Source: Bacillus carboniphilus (GTDB taxonomy: Bacteria > Bacillota > Bacilli > Bacillales > JC228). Taken from it: DNA of 64,000 nucleotides. Where the stretch lies: contig NZ_BAAADJ010000064.1 in the NCBI RefSeq assembly GCF_039522365.1, positions 62,001 to 126,000 of the forward strand, given 5' to 3'. A model generated the notes under the pieces. It made no database searches, was not told the origin of the DNA, and saw nothing but the letters and a program-made list of their open reading frames with translations. Made by a program: the position numbers and the translations under genes. Positions 55,782 to 64,000 of the stretch are shown piece after piece. Numbering within the stretch: the stretch's first letter is position 1; each line of letters starts with the position of its first letter.

Positions 55782-55842
55782 TTGAAACCGAACGTATATT
55801 CTCCTACAATAATATATATAATAAAAACAGAACAAATGTTTG
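55782..55842 (+). promoter_or_regulatory. SOS promoter of uvrX with two LexA boxes
   Basis: TTGAAA (55782-55787) and TACAAT (55805-55810) are 17 bases apart. CGAACGTATATTCT (55789-55802) lies in the spacer and AGAACAAATGTTTG (55829-55842) downstream. Each matches the Bacillus LexA consensus CGAACRNRYGTTCG at 12 of 14 positions. Two boxes around one promoter predict tight SOS repression. Confidence 0.75.
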
Positions 55843-55866
55843 GTTATTTTTGGAGGATGAATGCAG

Positions 55867-57126
55867 ATGGTCGATTACAGTAGTTTTCCGCGAAAGCAGA
55901 TATTGTGTGTGGATATGAAAAGCTTCTATGCTAGTTGCTCGGCTGTCATGATGGGATTAGATCCTCTTACGTGTTATCTAGCGGTTGTGGGAGACATAGA
56001 ACGCCAAGGGAGTGTTGTGTTGGCAGCTTCCCCCCGTTTGAAAAAAGATTTTCGGATAAAGACTGGGTGCCGGAGATTTGAAATTCCGAACGATCCGCGC
56101 ATTCATGTGGTGGAGCCCAAGATGTCTACTTACCTTAGACTCTCCACTGAAATTACACGCCTTTTTCATCGCTATGTTCCGAAAGAATCGATTCATACGT
56201 ACAGCGTGGATGAGAGTTTTCTGGAGTTGGATGGAGCAACAAACCTATGGGGGGACGCCCAAATCGTTGCTCAAAAAATTAAAGACGAAATCGAAAGGGA
56301 GTTTCAGCTTCCATGTGCGATTGGGATTGGTCCTAATATGCTTCTCTCTAAGCTGTGCCTAGATTTAGAGGCCAAAAAGAAAGGGGTTGCTGAATGGACC
56401 TATGAGGATGTAGAGAAAAAACTTTGGCCACTCAGTCCGTTAAGCGAAATGTGGGGGATCGGCCGAAGAGTAGAAAAGACACTTAACAACATGGGGATTT
56501 TTACAGTGGGCCAGTTAGCCCGTTACGATTTGGAGAAATTAGAAGCTAAATTTGGAATTATGGGAAACCAACTGTACTACCATGCTTGGGGAATCGACTT
56601 ATCGGAAATTGGAGCACCCATTATGGAGGGGCAAGTGAGCTTTGGTAAAAGTCAAATTTTACTACGTGATTATACGGAAGAAGAAGAGGTGAAGAACGTT
56701 ATATTAGAAATTTGCGAGGAGGTGGGCAGAAGAGCAAGGTCGAGCAAAATGGCAGGCCGAACCATCAGTCTTGGTGTTGGGTACAGCAAAGATGAGTTTG
56801 GAGGGGGCTTCCACCGCTCACGTTCTATTACGAATCCGACCAATATTACAATGGATATTTATCGTGTTTGTATGGAACTGTTCCATGAACATTACCAGAA
56901 AAAAACGGTTCGACAGCTGTCTGTTACGCTTTCAAACATCGTGCCAGATGAAAGTATGCAGCTCAATTTGTTTGACCCGGAATTACCGAAGCGGCGGGAA
57001 CTTGGTTATGTGATGGATAAAATTCGCTATCGACATGGCTCAAGAGCATTACTCAGAGCTGTTTCCTATACACCAGGTGGAACGGCTGTGTATCGTTCTA
57101 AGCTAGTTGGTGGCCACAAGTCATAA
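55867..57126 (+). CDS. uvrX: Y-family DNA polymerase UvrX/YqjW (UmuC type)
   Basis: SOS-induced translesion polymerase of 419 residues, the second Y-family polymerase in the window. The metal motifs are CVDMKSFYASCSAV and YSVDESFLEL. GPNMLLSKLCLDLEAKK, MWGIGRRVEKTL and the little-finger domain follow, with a clamp-binding MQLNLF near the C-terminus. ATG 55867 (MVDYSSFPRKQ) fits B. subtilis YqjW; ATG 55861 is also possible because GGAGG is only 4 bases away from it and 10 from the chosen one. A YolD-like gene follows, as usual for this type. Confidence 0.93.
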   Translation: MVDYSSFPRKQILCVDMKSFYASCSAVMMGLDPLTCYLAVVGDIERQGSVVLAASPRLKKDFRIKTGCRRFEIPNDPRIHVVEPKMSTYLRLSTEITRLFHRYVPKESIHTYSVDESFLELDGATNLWGDAQIVAQKIKDEIEREFQLPCAIGIGPNMLLSKLCLDLEAKKKGVAEWTYEDVEKKLWPLSPLSEMWGIGRRVEKTLNNMGIFTVGQLARYDLEKLEAKFGIMGNQLYYHAWGIDLSEIGAPIMEGQVSFGKSQILLRDYTEEEEVKNVILEICEEVGRRARSSKMAGRTISLGVGYSKDEFGGGFHRSRSITNPTNITMDIYRVCMELFHEHYQKKTVRQLSVTLSNIVPDESMQLNLFDPELPKRRELGYVMDKIRYRHGSRALLRAVSYTPGGTAVYRSKLVGGHKS

Positions 57127-57142
57127 AGGAAGGAAGAGAGGT

Positions 57143-57469
57143 ATGCTTAGAGACCGAGGACGAATCAAATGGACATCGATGATGCTGCCTGAACACGTTA
57201 AGCTTTTGCGTGAATGGGCAGAAGAGGATAAATATGAGACGGCTAGAGAGTTTGATGAGCAAGAGCTAGAAGAAATGAATCAGCTGTTAGAAGAGGCGAT
57301 TTTAACCGAACATCCGGTTACTCTTACGTATTTTAAAAATCGCCAATATAAAATGGTTACTGGCTGGATTCATAAAGTAGACCCGTATCAGCAGACTCTT
57401 CATATAAAAAGTGAAGACGGGGAAAACGTGCAAATTCCATTTTTGTATTTAGATCACATTGAACTATAA
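57143..57469 (+). CDS. yqjX: YolD-like protein
   Basis: A 108-residue protein of the YolD family, small partners encoded after UvrX-type polymerases in Bacillus. The N-terminal DRGRIKWTSMMLPEHVKLLREW and the beta-rich C-terminus with KMVTGWIHKVDPYQQTLHI are typical. ATG 57143 follows GAGAGG; a frame from 57107 overlaps uvrX and is not needed. Same transcript as uvrX and therefore presumably SOS-induced. The biochemical role is not established. Confidence 0.88.
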   Translation: MLRDRGRIKWTSMMLPEHVKLLREWAEEDKYETAREFDEQELEEMNQLLEEAILTEHPVTLTYFKNRQYKMVTGWIHKVDPYQQTLHIKSEDGENVQIPFLYLDHIEL

Positions 57470-57476
57470 AAATGAC

Positions 57477-57520
57477 AAAAAGGTGATTCTCCACACAATG
57501 AAGAATCACCTTTACCTTTC
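57477..57520. terminator. Bidirectional terminator between yqjX and the CDGSH gene
   Basis: AAAAAGGTGATTCT pairs with AGAATCACCTTT around an 11-base loop, with A and T runs on the flanks. Confidence 0.85.
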
Positions 57521-57526
57521 AGCGTA

Positions 57527-57751
57527 TTATAAAACCTTCTCAGCTCTTACACAGGAATCAAAGTTCCCTTTATGAGTCCCATCACAAAATGGTTTATTTT
57601 TAGAAAGTCCACAACGACAAAGAGAGAAAGCTTTTTTCGTTTCGAACTTGTTTCCTTCTGCATCAACAAGCTCGACAAGATCCCCACCTGTCACACGAAG
57701 TGATCCGTTATCATTTACTTTAATAACAACTTTTTCCACCTTTTCTTCCAC
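57527..57751 (-). CDS. CDGSH iron-sulfur domain protein
   Basis: A 74-residue protein whose C-terminal half contains the 2Fe-2S motif CRCGLSKNKPFCDGTH (three Cys and one His ligand) of mitoNEET-like CDGSH proteins. GTG 57751 has GAGGGG about 10 bases upstream on the minus strand; TTG 57760 would place that site only 1 base away. Role unknown, probably redox or cluster transfer. The divergent neighbour encodes another Fe-S-linked protein. Confidence 0.88.
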   Translation of the reverse strand: MEEKVEKVVIKVNDNGSLRVTGGDLVELVDAEGNKFETKKAFSLCRCGLSKNKPFCDGTHKGNFDSCVRAEKVL

Positions 57752-57886
57752 AATTATCAATCCCCTCTAATATTTTCTATATTTATGATAGTACAGGAGA
57801 ACGGCCATCTTTTGCAAGGTTATCCATCCGTTGTTTTCATACATATGAGGATAGATGGTACAATAGACGGGAGAGGAGTCGATTTA

Positions 57887-58201
57887 ATGAATATTACCAT
57901 CACAGAAAGAGCTGGGTTAGAAATTGGAAAACGCGTGAACGTCAAACAGGAAACTCTCCGTTTACTTTATGATACAGAAGGTTGTGGATGTGCCGTAAGT
58001 GGTGTCCCGACTTTATATAAAGAGAAAAGTCAACCAAAGGATAGGCAAGCGCAAACGAATACGAATGTTAACATTTATTATAATCCTCAACACGAAGTAT
58101 TTTTAGGTACGGAGCTCATTATTGATTTCTCCGAAAAAGCCAATACGTTTCAATTAAAAACGCCAAACGAAATGCTAAGTCCACGAATGAGACTAATATA
58201 A
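57887..58201 (+). CDS. yqkB: YqkB-like HesB/IscA-family protein
   Basis: A 104-residue protein of the iron-sulfur cluster biosynthesis (HesB/IscA-like) fold, with conserved cysteines in YDTEGCGCAVSGVPTL. It begins MNITITERAGLEIG and resembles B. subtilis YqkB. ATG 57887 has GAGAGGAG about 9 bases upstream; the frame back to 57785 crosses the likely promoter (TACAAT at 57859). It is divergent from the CDGSH gene and ends at a strong terminator. Confidence 0.85.
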   Translation: MNITITERAGLEIGKRVNVKQETLRLLYDTEGCGCAVSGVPTLYKEKSQPKDRQAQTNTNVNIYYNPQHEVFLGTELIIDFSEKANTFQLKTPNEMLSPRMRLI

Positions 58202-58202
58202 G

Positions 58203-58241
58203 GAAAAATGCCAGTGATCAACCAATCACTGGCATTTTTTA
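58203..58241 (+). terminator. Terminator after yqkB
   Basis: AAAAATGCCAGTGAT pairs with ATCACTGGCATTTTT around a short loop and ends in a T run. Confidence 0.9.
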
Positions 58242-58377
58242 TGCTTATCCTTAGCGGAGAAGTGAAGCGATTATGCATGACGCTGAATAATTATGACTAT
58301 AAAACAACCCCTTGAGATATAAAACCCCTATCATTTGAACTATTTTTAATAATAATTAAAATTTTCTATATATATTA

Positions 58378-58406
58378 TTGTATAAAAATACATTAACAGT
58401 TATAAT
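58378..58406 (+). promoter_or_regulatory. argC operon promoter with arginine-repressor-type operator
   Basis: TTGTAT (58378-58383) and TATAAT (58401-58406) are 17 bases apart. TGTATAAAAATACA (58379-58392) is a palindrome of ARG-box form overlapping the -35. A weaker CATT/AATG palindrome at 58408-58423 overlaps the expected start. AhrC, encoded at 3.7 kb, is the likely ligand. Confidence 0.68.
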
Positions 58407-58443
58407 CATTCAATAATAAATGCTTTAGGGAGTGGAAGAACAT

Positions 58444-59481
58444 ATGAAAGCGGCCATTGTTGGCGGAACCGGATATAGTGCAGTGGAACTCATTCGGCTA
58501 TTACATCACCACCCTTATGTAGAAATTGAAACGATTGTTTCTCATTCCACAGCAGGGCAAGAGATGGATACCGTCTATCCACATTTAACTCAAATCATTC
58601 AACAACCATTGGATCAATTAGATGTTGATCAAATTAGTAATAAGGTCGATGTCGTATTTTTTGCGACGCCATCAGGAGTAAGTAAAGGTTATGTACCGCA
58701 TTTCTTAGAACGCGGAGTTGCTTGTATCGACCTTTCTGGTGATTTTCGCTTGGAATCTCCAATTGAATACGAACAATGGTACAAAAAGTCAGCTGCGGAA
58801 GAAAAATACTTAAACCAAGCTGTATACGGATTGAGTGAAGTGTATCAGAACGAAATAAAGGAATCTAAACTGATTGCCAATCCGGGCTGTTATCCAACCG
58901 CTACTCTTTTAGGGCTACTTCCTGCTATTCAAAACCATCTAATCGACTATCAATCTATTATTATAGACGCGAAATCCGGAGTATCAGGAGCAGGAAGAAG
59001 CCAGTCTTTAGCAACACATTATGCTGAAGTAAATGAAAATCTTAAGGCCTATAAAATGGGAGCACATCAACATATCCCGGAGATTGAACAAATGCTAAAA
59101 GTCGAAAGTGGGTCAGACCTGCAAATTACATTCACTACACATCTTGTTCCCATGACAAGAGGCATTATGGCAACGATTTATGCCCCTCTAAAAGCGCAAA
59201 TAAAAACGGCTGATGTCATTCATCTTTATAAAGAATTCTATGAAAAGCATCCCTTTATCAGAGTTAGGAATGAAGGCGAATTTCCAGCAACGAAAGAGGT
59301 GTATGGAAGTAATTATTGTGATATTGGCCTTTATGCAGACGACAGAACTGGAAGACTAACGGTCGTATCTGTGATTGATAATTTAGTAAAAGGAGCAGCG
59401 GGGCAGGCGATACAAAACTTAAACATTATGAATGGCTGGGATGTCCAGACAGGATTAACGAATTTGCCGATTTATCCATAA
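58444..59481 (+). CDS. argC: N-acetyl-gamma-glutamyl-phosphate reductase
   Basis: NADPH-dependent third step of arginine synthesis. The cofactor motif AAIVGGTGYSAVELIRLL starts the protein and the catalytic cysteine is in IANPGCYPTATLLGLLP. It has 345 residues from ATG 58444, as in B. subtilis; a GTG at 58432 is an in-frame alternative. First gene of argC-argJ-argB-argD-carA-carB. Confidence 0.96.
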   Translation: MKAAIVGGTGYSAVELIRLLHHHPYVEIETIVSHSTAGQEMDTVYPHLTQIIQQPLDQLDVDQISNKVDVVFFATPSGVSKGYVPHFLERGVACIDLSGDFRLESPIEYEQWYKKSAAEEKYLNQAVYGLSEVYQNEIKESKLIANPGCYPTATLLGLLPAIQNHLIDYQSIIIDAKSGVSGAGRSQSLATHYAEVNENLKAYKMGAHQHIPEIEQMLKVESGSDLQITFTTHLVPMTRGIMATIYAPLKAQIKTADVIHLYKEFYEKHPFIRVRNEGEFPATKEVYGSNYCDIGLYADDRTGRLTVVSVIDNLVKGAAGQAIQNLNIMNGWDVQTGLTNLPIYP

Positions 59482-59504
59482 CACTTACGAGAGGAAGTTT
59501 CAAA

Positions 59505-60731
59505 ATGCAAACCATTGAAAAGAAAAAGATAATGGTCGTTGAAGGTGGGGGAGTAACGACTCCAAAAGGTTTTAAGGCAGGAGGGTTACATTGCGGGATT
59601 AAAAGAAAACGATTAGACCTAGGATTTATTTCATCCGTGGTTCCCGCCACGGCAGCTGGAGTGTATACGACCAATCTCTTTCAGGCGGCTCCGTTAATGG
59701 TTACCCAAGAAAGCATTGATAAGGAGCATAAAATTCAAGCACTCCTTGTCAATTCGGGTAATGCGAATTCATGCACAGGTGAACAAGGTTTACAAGATGC
59801 TTATGACATGCAGAGACTGTTTGCAGAGAAAATGGGGGTTCCCAACCATTATGTAGCTGTTACATCTACTGGAGTAATTGGCGTACCGTTACCTATGGAT
59901 AAAATGAAGGCTGGGATTGAAAAGAGTCTGGAGAAAGAGAATGAAGGGGTTATTCGCTTTGAACAAGCGATTTTAACAACAGATACTGGAGTGAAAAATG
60001 TCTGTGTCCAGCTTGAAATAGATGGAGAAGTCGTAACAATCGGAGGAGCAGCGAAAGGCTCGGGAATGATTCATCCGAATATGGCTACGATGCTAGGGTT
60101 TATTACAACAGATGCTCAAATTGATCATACGACTTTAACCGAAGTTCTAAAAGAAGTGACCAATCAAACGTTTAACATGATTACAGTCGATGGGGACACT
60201 AGTACAAACGATATGGTGCTTGTTATGGCAAATGGCGAGGCAAAAAATAAACCCATAACAAATAACCATCCACAATGGTCCTTGTTTGTAGAAGCATTTC
60301 AAATGGTTTCAGAAAGCTTAGCAAAGCAAATTGCCCGTGATGGTGAAGGAGCAACGAAACTAATAGAGGTTCAGGTTGAAGGGGCCATAGACGATGAGGC
60401 GGCTCGAGGTATTAGTAAATCCATTATTTCATCAAATTTAGTGAAAACAGCCATCTACGGAACAGACCCAAACTGGGGACGAATCGTGTGCGCCATCGGA
60501 TATAGTGGTGAAAAGCTAAATCCAACTCATGTCACCGTAAAATTGGGACCGATAACGGTGGTGGAAAAAGGGCTACCTTTCGCTTTTGATGAAGAAGAGG
60601 CTAAGACGTATCTACAGCAGGAAAACATCCATATTTTTGTTGATCTTCATCAAGGTGAAGGAAAAGCAACGGCTTGGGGATGCGATTTAACCTATGACTA
60701 CGTCAAAATCAACGCATCTTACCGGACATGA
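59505..60731 (+). CDS. argJ: Glutamate N-acetyltransferase / amino-acid acetyltransferase (ArgJ)
   Basis: Bifunctional enzyme of the cyclic arginine pathway, moving acetyl from acetylornithine to glutamate. The precursor cleaves itself before the threonine in GSGMIHPNMATMLGF, giving alpha and beta chains. The C-terminal GCDLTYDYVKINASYRT is diagnostic. It has 408 residues. GAGAGGAAG precedes ATG 59505. Confidence 0.96.
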   Translation: MQTIEKKKIMVVEGGGVTTPKGFKAGGLHCGIKRKRLDLGFISSVVPATAAGVYTTNLFQAAPLMVTQESIDKEHKIQALLVNSGNANSCTGEQGLQDAYDMQRLFAEKMGVPNHYVAVTSTGVIGVPLPMDKMKAGIEKSLEKENEGVIRFEQAILTTDTGVKNVCVQLEIDGEVVTIGGAAKGSGMIHPNMATMLGFITTDAQIDHTTLTEVLKEVTNQTFNMITVDGDTSTNDMVLVMANGEAKNKPITNNHPQWSLFVEAFQMVSESLAKQIARDGEGATKLIEVQVEGAIDDEAARGISKSIISSNLVKTAIYGTDPNWGRIVCAIGYSGEKLNPTHVTVKLGPITVVEKGLPFAFDEEEAKTYLQQENIHIFVDLHQGEGKATAWGCDLTYDYVKINASYRT

Positions 60732-60743
60732 GGAGGGAGTAAA

Positions 60744-61550
60744 GTGAAGTACCTTGTCATTAAATGTGGGGGAAGTGTTCTAGAAAAGCTCCCTGCTCTC
60801 TTTTTTAGGGATATTATCCAACTCCAACAAGGTGGGGAATGGCAACCGATTATTGTGCATGGTGGAGGTCCACTTATTTCAACATTATTAACGAAATTAG
60901 GGATTCCGACAAAGTTTGTAAACGGCCTACGTGTTACGACGGAAGAAGTATTAGATATTGTTGAGATGGTGTTAAGTGGTTCTGTTAATAAACAAATTGT
61001 AAGACAGATAACAAAACAAGGCGGTCGTGCGTACGGTATAAGCGGTGTCGATGGAGGTCTTTTACAAACAACACCTGTTCATAATGCGGATGAAATAGGT
61101 TTTGTAGGAAATGTCTGTAACGTGAACAAAACGATGATTGAAGAGATTGTCAAATCAGAGTACATTCCCGTTATTTCACCAGTTGGAATGGATCTAGAGG
61201 GACAGCGTTACAACGTCAATGGAGATATGGCTGCAGCCGCCATTGCAAGCTCACTACAAGCTACCTTATGTATGGTTAGTGATATCCCAGGCATCTATAC
61301 AGTGGTGGAAGGGAAACAACAGCTTCTTAATCAAGCAACCCAAACTGATATAGAGAACATGATTTCTCAAGAAATAATCAAGGGTGGAATGATTCCAAAA
61401 GTAAGGTCTGCTATTGATGCTCTTACCGCAAATGTCCCAGAAGTTGTGATTCTGAATGGGGTGGATACAAGTAGTTTGATTGATTTTACCCTAGGAAAAG
61501 AAATTGGGACCAAAATTCTGCTAAATAAGGAGAGTCACTATGCTAGCTAG
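60744..61550 (+). CDS. argB: Acetylglutamate kinase
   Basis: Phosphorylates N-acetylglutamate. The amino-acid-kinase fold shows VIKCGGSVLEK at the start, IIVHGGGPLIS, and YNVNGDMAAAAIASSL and GGMIPKVRSAIDAL later. It has 268 residues. GTG 60744 follows GAGGAGGGAG. The argD start lies 11 bases inside its 3' end. Confidence 0.96.
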   Translation: MKYLVIKCGGSVLEKLPALFFRDIIQLQQGGEWQPIIVHGGGPLISTLLTKLGIPTKFVNGLRVTTEEVLDIVEMVLSGSVNKQIVRQITKQGGRAYGISGVDGGLLQTTPVHNADEIGFVGNVCNVNKTMIEEIVKSEYIPVISPVGMDLEGQRYNVNGDMAAAAIASSLQATLCMVSDIPGIYTVVEGKQQLLNQATQTDIENMISQEIIKGGMIPKVRSAIDALTANVPEVVILNGVDTSSLIDFTLGKEIGTKILLNKESHYAS

Positions 61551-62739
61551 TTCAAGCGATTCCTTAAAGGTTTCCGCTTTAATACCTACTTATAATAGAT
61601 TTCCTTTAACCATTGTAAAGGGGAAAGGAAGCTTTGTATGGGATGAAGCAGGGGAAAAGTATTTAGATTTCACGTCTGGAATTGCTACCTGTAATTTAGG
61701 ACATATTCCAGAACCAGTCAAAATGAAATTGGTGGAGCAATTACTAACGCTTTGGCACTGCTCGAATCTATATCACATTCCGAAGCAAGAAAAGTTAGCT
61801 AGTTTACTAGTAAAACAAAGCTTCGGAGATCAAGTGTTTTTTTGTAATAGCGGTGCAGAAGCCAATGAAGCTGCTATTAAACTAGCGCGAAGCTATGCCC
61901 AAAAAGAATGGGGTTCGGAAAAGTATGAAATTGTAACCTTTACCCAGTCCTTTCATGGTCGAACTTTAGCAACTTTATCAGCAACCGGACAGGAAAAAAT
62001 TCAACAAGGATTTGCTCCTCTCGTTCCAGGATTCCGCTACTTACCTTTTAACGATATGGAGGCACTTAACTCCCTTGTATCAGACAATACCTGTGCGGTT
62101 TTATTAGAGCTGATTCAAGGAGAAGGTGGCGTTATACCAGCCAATCCGGAATGGGTCAAAAAACTTGACCAAATATGTAAAGAGAACGACCTTTTACTCA
62201 TGGTTGATGAAATACAAACAGGAATGGGAAGAACAGGGAGCCTGTTTGCCTATCAACAATATGACATAGAGCCAGATGTCATGAGTTTAGCAAAAGGTTT
62301 AGGCTCTGGTTTTCCAATCGGTGCAATTGTAGCAAATGAAAAAGCAGCTAAAGGCTTTCAACCTGGAAGTCATGGCAGTACCTTTGGAGGAAATCCGTTA
62401 GCCGTTACAGCAGGAATCGCGACAATAGAGCAAATGATTCAATCAGACTTTATGAACACGGTAAAAGAGCTCGGTACTTATTTAAGTGAAAAACTAAAAG
62501 AATTAAAACAGACATGTTCACAAATTGAAGACATTCGTGGAAAGGGTTTGCTTCAAGGAATTGTTATTCCGAAAAAGGCAGGTCAAGTCGTTGAAAAGGC
62601 TCGTGAACAAAAAGTGTTATTACTAACGGCTGGGCCAGATGTGGTCAGGATTCTTCCTCCCCTAACCACAAGCCAAGAGGAAATCGATGACCTCATAGCC
62701 GTTTTGGAATCCATTTTCAAATATTCACTTACAGATTGA
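61540..62739 (+). CDS. argD: Acetylornithine aminotransferase
   Basis: PLP-dependent class III aminotransferase making N-acetylornithine. The PLP region includes FCNSGAEANEAAIKLAR, LMVDEIQTGMGRTG and the Schiff-base lysine in SLAKGLGSGFPIGA. It has 399 residues. The start overlaps argB by 11 bases, with AAGGAGAG upstream, so the two are coupled. Confidence 0.95.
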   Translation: MLASSSDSLKVSALIPTYNRFPLTIVKGKGSFVWDEAGEKYLDFTSGIATCNLGHIPEPVKMKLVEQLLTLWHCSNLYHIPKQEKLASLLVKQSFGDQVFFCNSGAEANEAAIKLARSYAQKEWGSEKYEIVTFTQSFHGRTLATLSATGQEKIQQGFAPLVPGFRYLPFNDMEALNSLVSDNTCAVLLELIQGEGGVIPANPEWVKKLDQICKENDLLLMVDEIQTGMGRTGSLFAYQQYDIEPDVMSLAKGLGSGFPIGAIVANEKAAKGFQPGSHGSTFGGNPLAVTAGIATIEQMIQSDFMNTVKELGTYLSEKLKELKQTCSQIEDIRGKGLLQGIVIPKKAGQVVEKAREQKVLLLTAGPDVVRILPPLTTSQEEIDDLIAVLESIFKYSLTD

Positions 62740-62755
62740 TAGGAGGCGCAGCTAC

Positions 62756-63838
62756 GTGACAAAAGGATATTTGATACTGGAAACAGGTGAAATATTTGAA
62801 GGGACTCTCATTGGCTCCGAAAAGCAAGTAACGGGAGAAGTTGTATTTAACACCAGTATGACAGGCTATCAAGAAATCATTACAGATCCCTCTTATGCTG
62901 GGCAAATATTAGTTTTTTGCTATCCGATCATTGGAAATTATGGAGTCAATGTATTTGACAATGAAAGTAAACAACCTTTCCTTTCAGGGGTTATTATTGG
63001 AGACCATTGTGAAAAGCCAAGTCACTACCAAGCCGTTAACAGTTTGTCCAACCAGTTAAAACAGGCTGGCATTGCAGGGTTAACTTGGGTTGATACGCGA
63101 GCATTGGTCCGAGTTATTCGTGATAAAGGCACGGTAAAAGGTGTCATTTCAGATGACCTTTCTCATGCTACCCCAAAATTAGAGAGCTATGAACCAACCT
63201 TTTGGGTAAAGGTAGTATCAACAAAGAAAGAAAAGTATTATCCAAACAATGGACCACATGTCGTTCTGATAGATTTTGGATATAAAAAATCCATTCTTAC
63301 CGCTCTATTGGATGCGGGTTGCGCCGTTACAGTCGTTCCCTACCATTACACCTATCAACAGGTGTGCAACCTCCAACCAGATGGTGTGGTTCTAAGTAAT
63401 GGACCAGGAGACCCGATGGAATTAAAGGATAGATTCCAAGATATAAAGAAAATGACAACACGGTTTCCTTCACTAGGTATTTGTCTTGGACATCAGTTAA
63501 TTGCTCTTGCCTACGGTGCGAAAACGGAAAAATTAAAATTTGGACACCGGGGTGGAAATCATGCTGTCAAAGAAATCGAGACTGGTAAGGTTCGCATGAC
63601 CTCACAAAATCACAGTTATGTTGTCGTTAATGACAGTATTGATTCGAATGTTTTTGCTATCACTTTTCGTAACGTGAATGATCAAACGGTAGAGGGTCTG
63701 AGACATCTAAAGTACCCAATCCAATCCGTCCAATTTCATCCGGAAGCTCATCCTGGACCAAGTGATACTGCCCATATTTTTAATAGATTTATTGAACAAC
63801 TTATAGCATTAGGAGAAATCAGCTATGCCGTTAAATAA
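62756..63838 (+). CDS. carA: Carbamoyl-phosphate synthase small chain (arginine type)
   Basis: Glutaminase subunit feeding ammonia to CarB. An N-terminal CPSase domain ([22 protein letters not shown]) precedes a class I amidotransferase domain with the nucleophile in [15 protein letters not shown] and the His/Glu pair in [10 protein letters not shown]. It has 360 residues. GTG 62756 follows TAGGAGGCG. Its position after argD marks it as the arginine-regulated enzyme rather than the pyrimidine one. Confidence 0.95.
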   Translation: MTKGYLILETGEIFEGTLIGSEKQVTGEVVFNTSMTGYQEIITDPSYAGQILVFCYPIIGNYGVNVFDNESKQPFLSGVIIGDHCEKPSHYQAVNSLSNQLKQAGIAGLTWVDTRALVRVIRDKGTVKGVISDDLSHATPKLESYEPTFWVKVVSTKKEKYYPNNGPHVVLIDFGYKKSILTALLDAGCAVTVVPYHYTYQQVCNLQPDGVVLSNGPGDPMELKDRFQDIKKMTTRFPSLGICLGHQLIALAYGAKTEKLKFGHRGGNHAVKEIETGKVRMTSQNHSYVVVNDSIDSNVFAITFRNVNDQTVEGLRHLKYPIQSVQFHPEAHPGPSDTAHIFNRFIEQLIALGEISYAVK

Positions 63839-64000
63839 GGAACTAAAAAAAGTATTAGTGATTGGGTCGGGCCCTATTGTTATTGGGCAGGCAGCCGAAT
63901 TTGATTATGCAGGTACACAGGCATGTCTAGCTTTAAAGGAAGAAGGAATCGAAGTTATTCTTGTGAACAATAATCCTGCAACTATCATGACTGACGAAAC
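63825..64000 (+). CDS. carB: Carbamoyl-phosphate synthase large chain, 3' end beyond the window
   Basis: The first 58 residues are visible: [22 protein letters not shown], then [19 protein letters not shown] and [11 protein letters not shown], the invariant N-terminus of CarB. ATG 63825 overlaps carA by 14 bases, with AGGAGAAA upstream. The frame is open to the window end. Confidence 0.95.
   Translation, partial: MPLNKELKKVLVIGSGPIVIGQAAEFDYAGTQACLALKEEGIEVILVNNNPATIMTDE

Overview
The window is low-GC chromosomal DNA from an endospore-forming member of the Bacillaceae. It carries spoIVB, spo0A, a spore-coat transglutaminase (tgl) and a YjcZ-type sporulation peptide. Gene order follows the Bacillus subtilis ispA-dxs-yqxC-ahrC-recN-spoIVB-spo0A / bkd / yqiW-yqjA-yqjB / yqjC-D-E / dinB / zwf / rnz / yqjM / proI-yqjP-yqjQ / yqjW-yqjX / yqkB backbone. 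Starts are often TTG or GTG behind strong purine-rich ribosome binding sites. There are no rRNA or tRNA genes, no CRISPR array, no prophage and no intact insertion sequence.

Layout. 1-8.4 kb: isoprenoid genes (ispA, cut by the window edge, and dxs), an rRNA methyltransferase, the arginine repressor ahrC, recN, spoIVB and spo0A. 8.5-9.5 kb: a glycerophosphodiester phosphodiesterase and a small membrane protein. 9.6-19.9 kb: bkdR and the sigma-54-driven ptb-bcd-buk-lpdV-bkdAA-bkdAB-bkdB operon for branched-chain amino acid breakdown. 19.9-20.4 kb: two different tandem-repeat arrays. 20.4-29.9 kb: methylmalonyl-CoA mutase (mutA, mutB), its GTPase meaB, a bacilliredoxin, yqjA, an L,D-transpeptidase, a 31-residue Prli42 peptide, methylmalonyl-CoA epimerase and an acyl-CoA carboxylase beta chain. 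Together with bkd these give a route from valine and isoleucine toward succinyl-CoA; B. subtilis lacks the mutase. 30-34.4 kb: a peptidase, an orphan CheW-domain protein, dinB and zwf. 34.6-40.8 kb: an ABC exporter, RNase Z and a two-component system. 40.9-45.5 kb: sporulation/coat genes, two small membrane proteins, and an HtrA protease with a parvulin foldase. 45.6-52.2 kb: namA, a manganese riboswitch with a TerC exporter, a CNNM transporter, proline biosynthesis under a T-box, and an MBL-hydrolase/SDR pair behind a FadR-like operator. 52.2-54.8 kb: a lipoprotein, an ECF sigma factor and its membrane partner. 54.8-55.9 kb: a gene-poor stretch with G-runs, a frameshifted small gene and eight 52-bp tandem repeats. 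55.9-58.2 kb: an SOS Y-family polymerase with a YolD protein, a CDGSH protein and YqkB. 58.4-64 kb: argC-argJ-argB-argD-carA-carB, cut by the right edge.

Regulatory sites read directly from the sequence include perfect Spo0A boxes before spo0A, a -24/-12 promoter with a cre-like site before ptb, a yybP-ykoY Mn riboswitch with two terminator hairpins, a proline T-box with specifier CCT, two LexA boxes at uvrX, an arginine-type operator at argC, a FadR-like operator at 50.4 kb, and a direct-repeat promoter before htrA. The most unusual points are the hairpin inserted between the ribosome binding site and start codon of mutA, the three tandem-repeat arrays, a Tgl lacking one of its described catalytic glutamates, a small gene broken in an A6 run, and the FadR-like operator in a new place.
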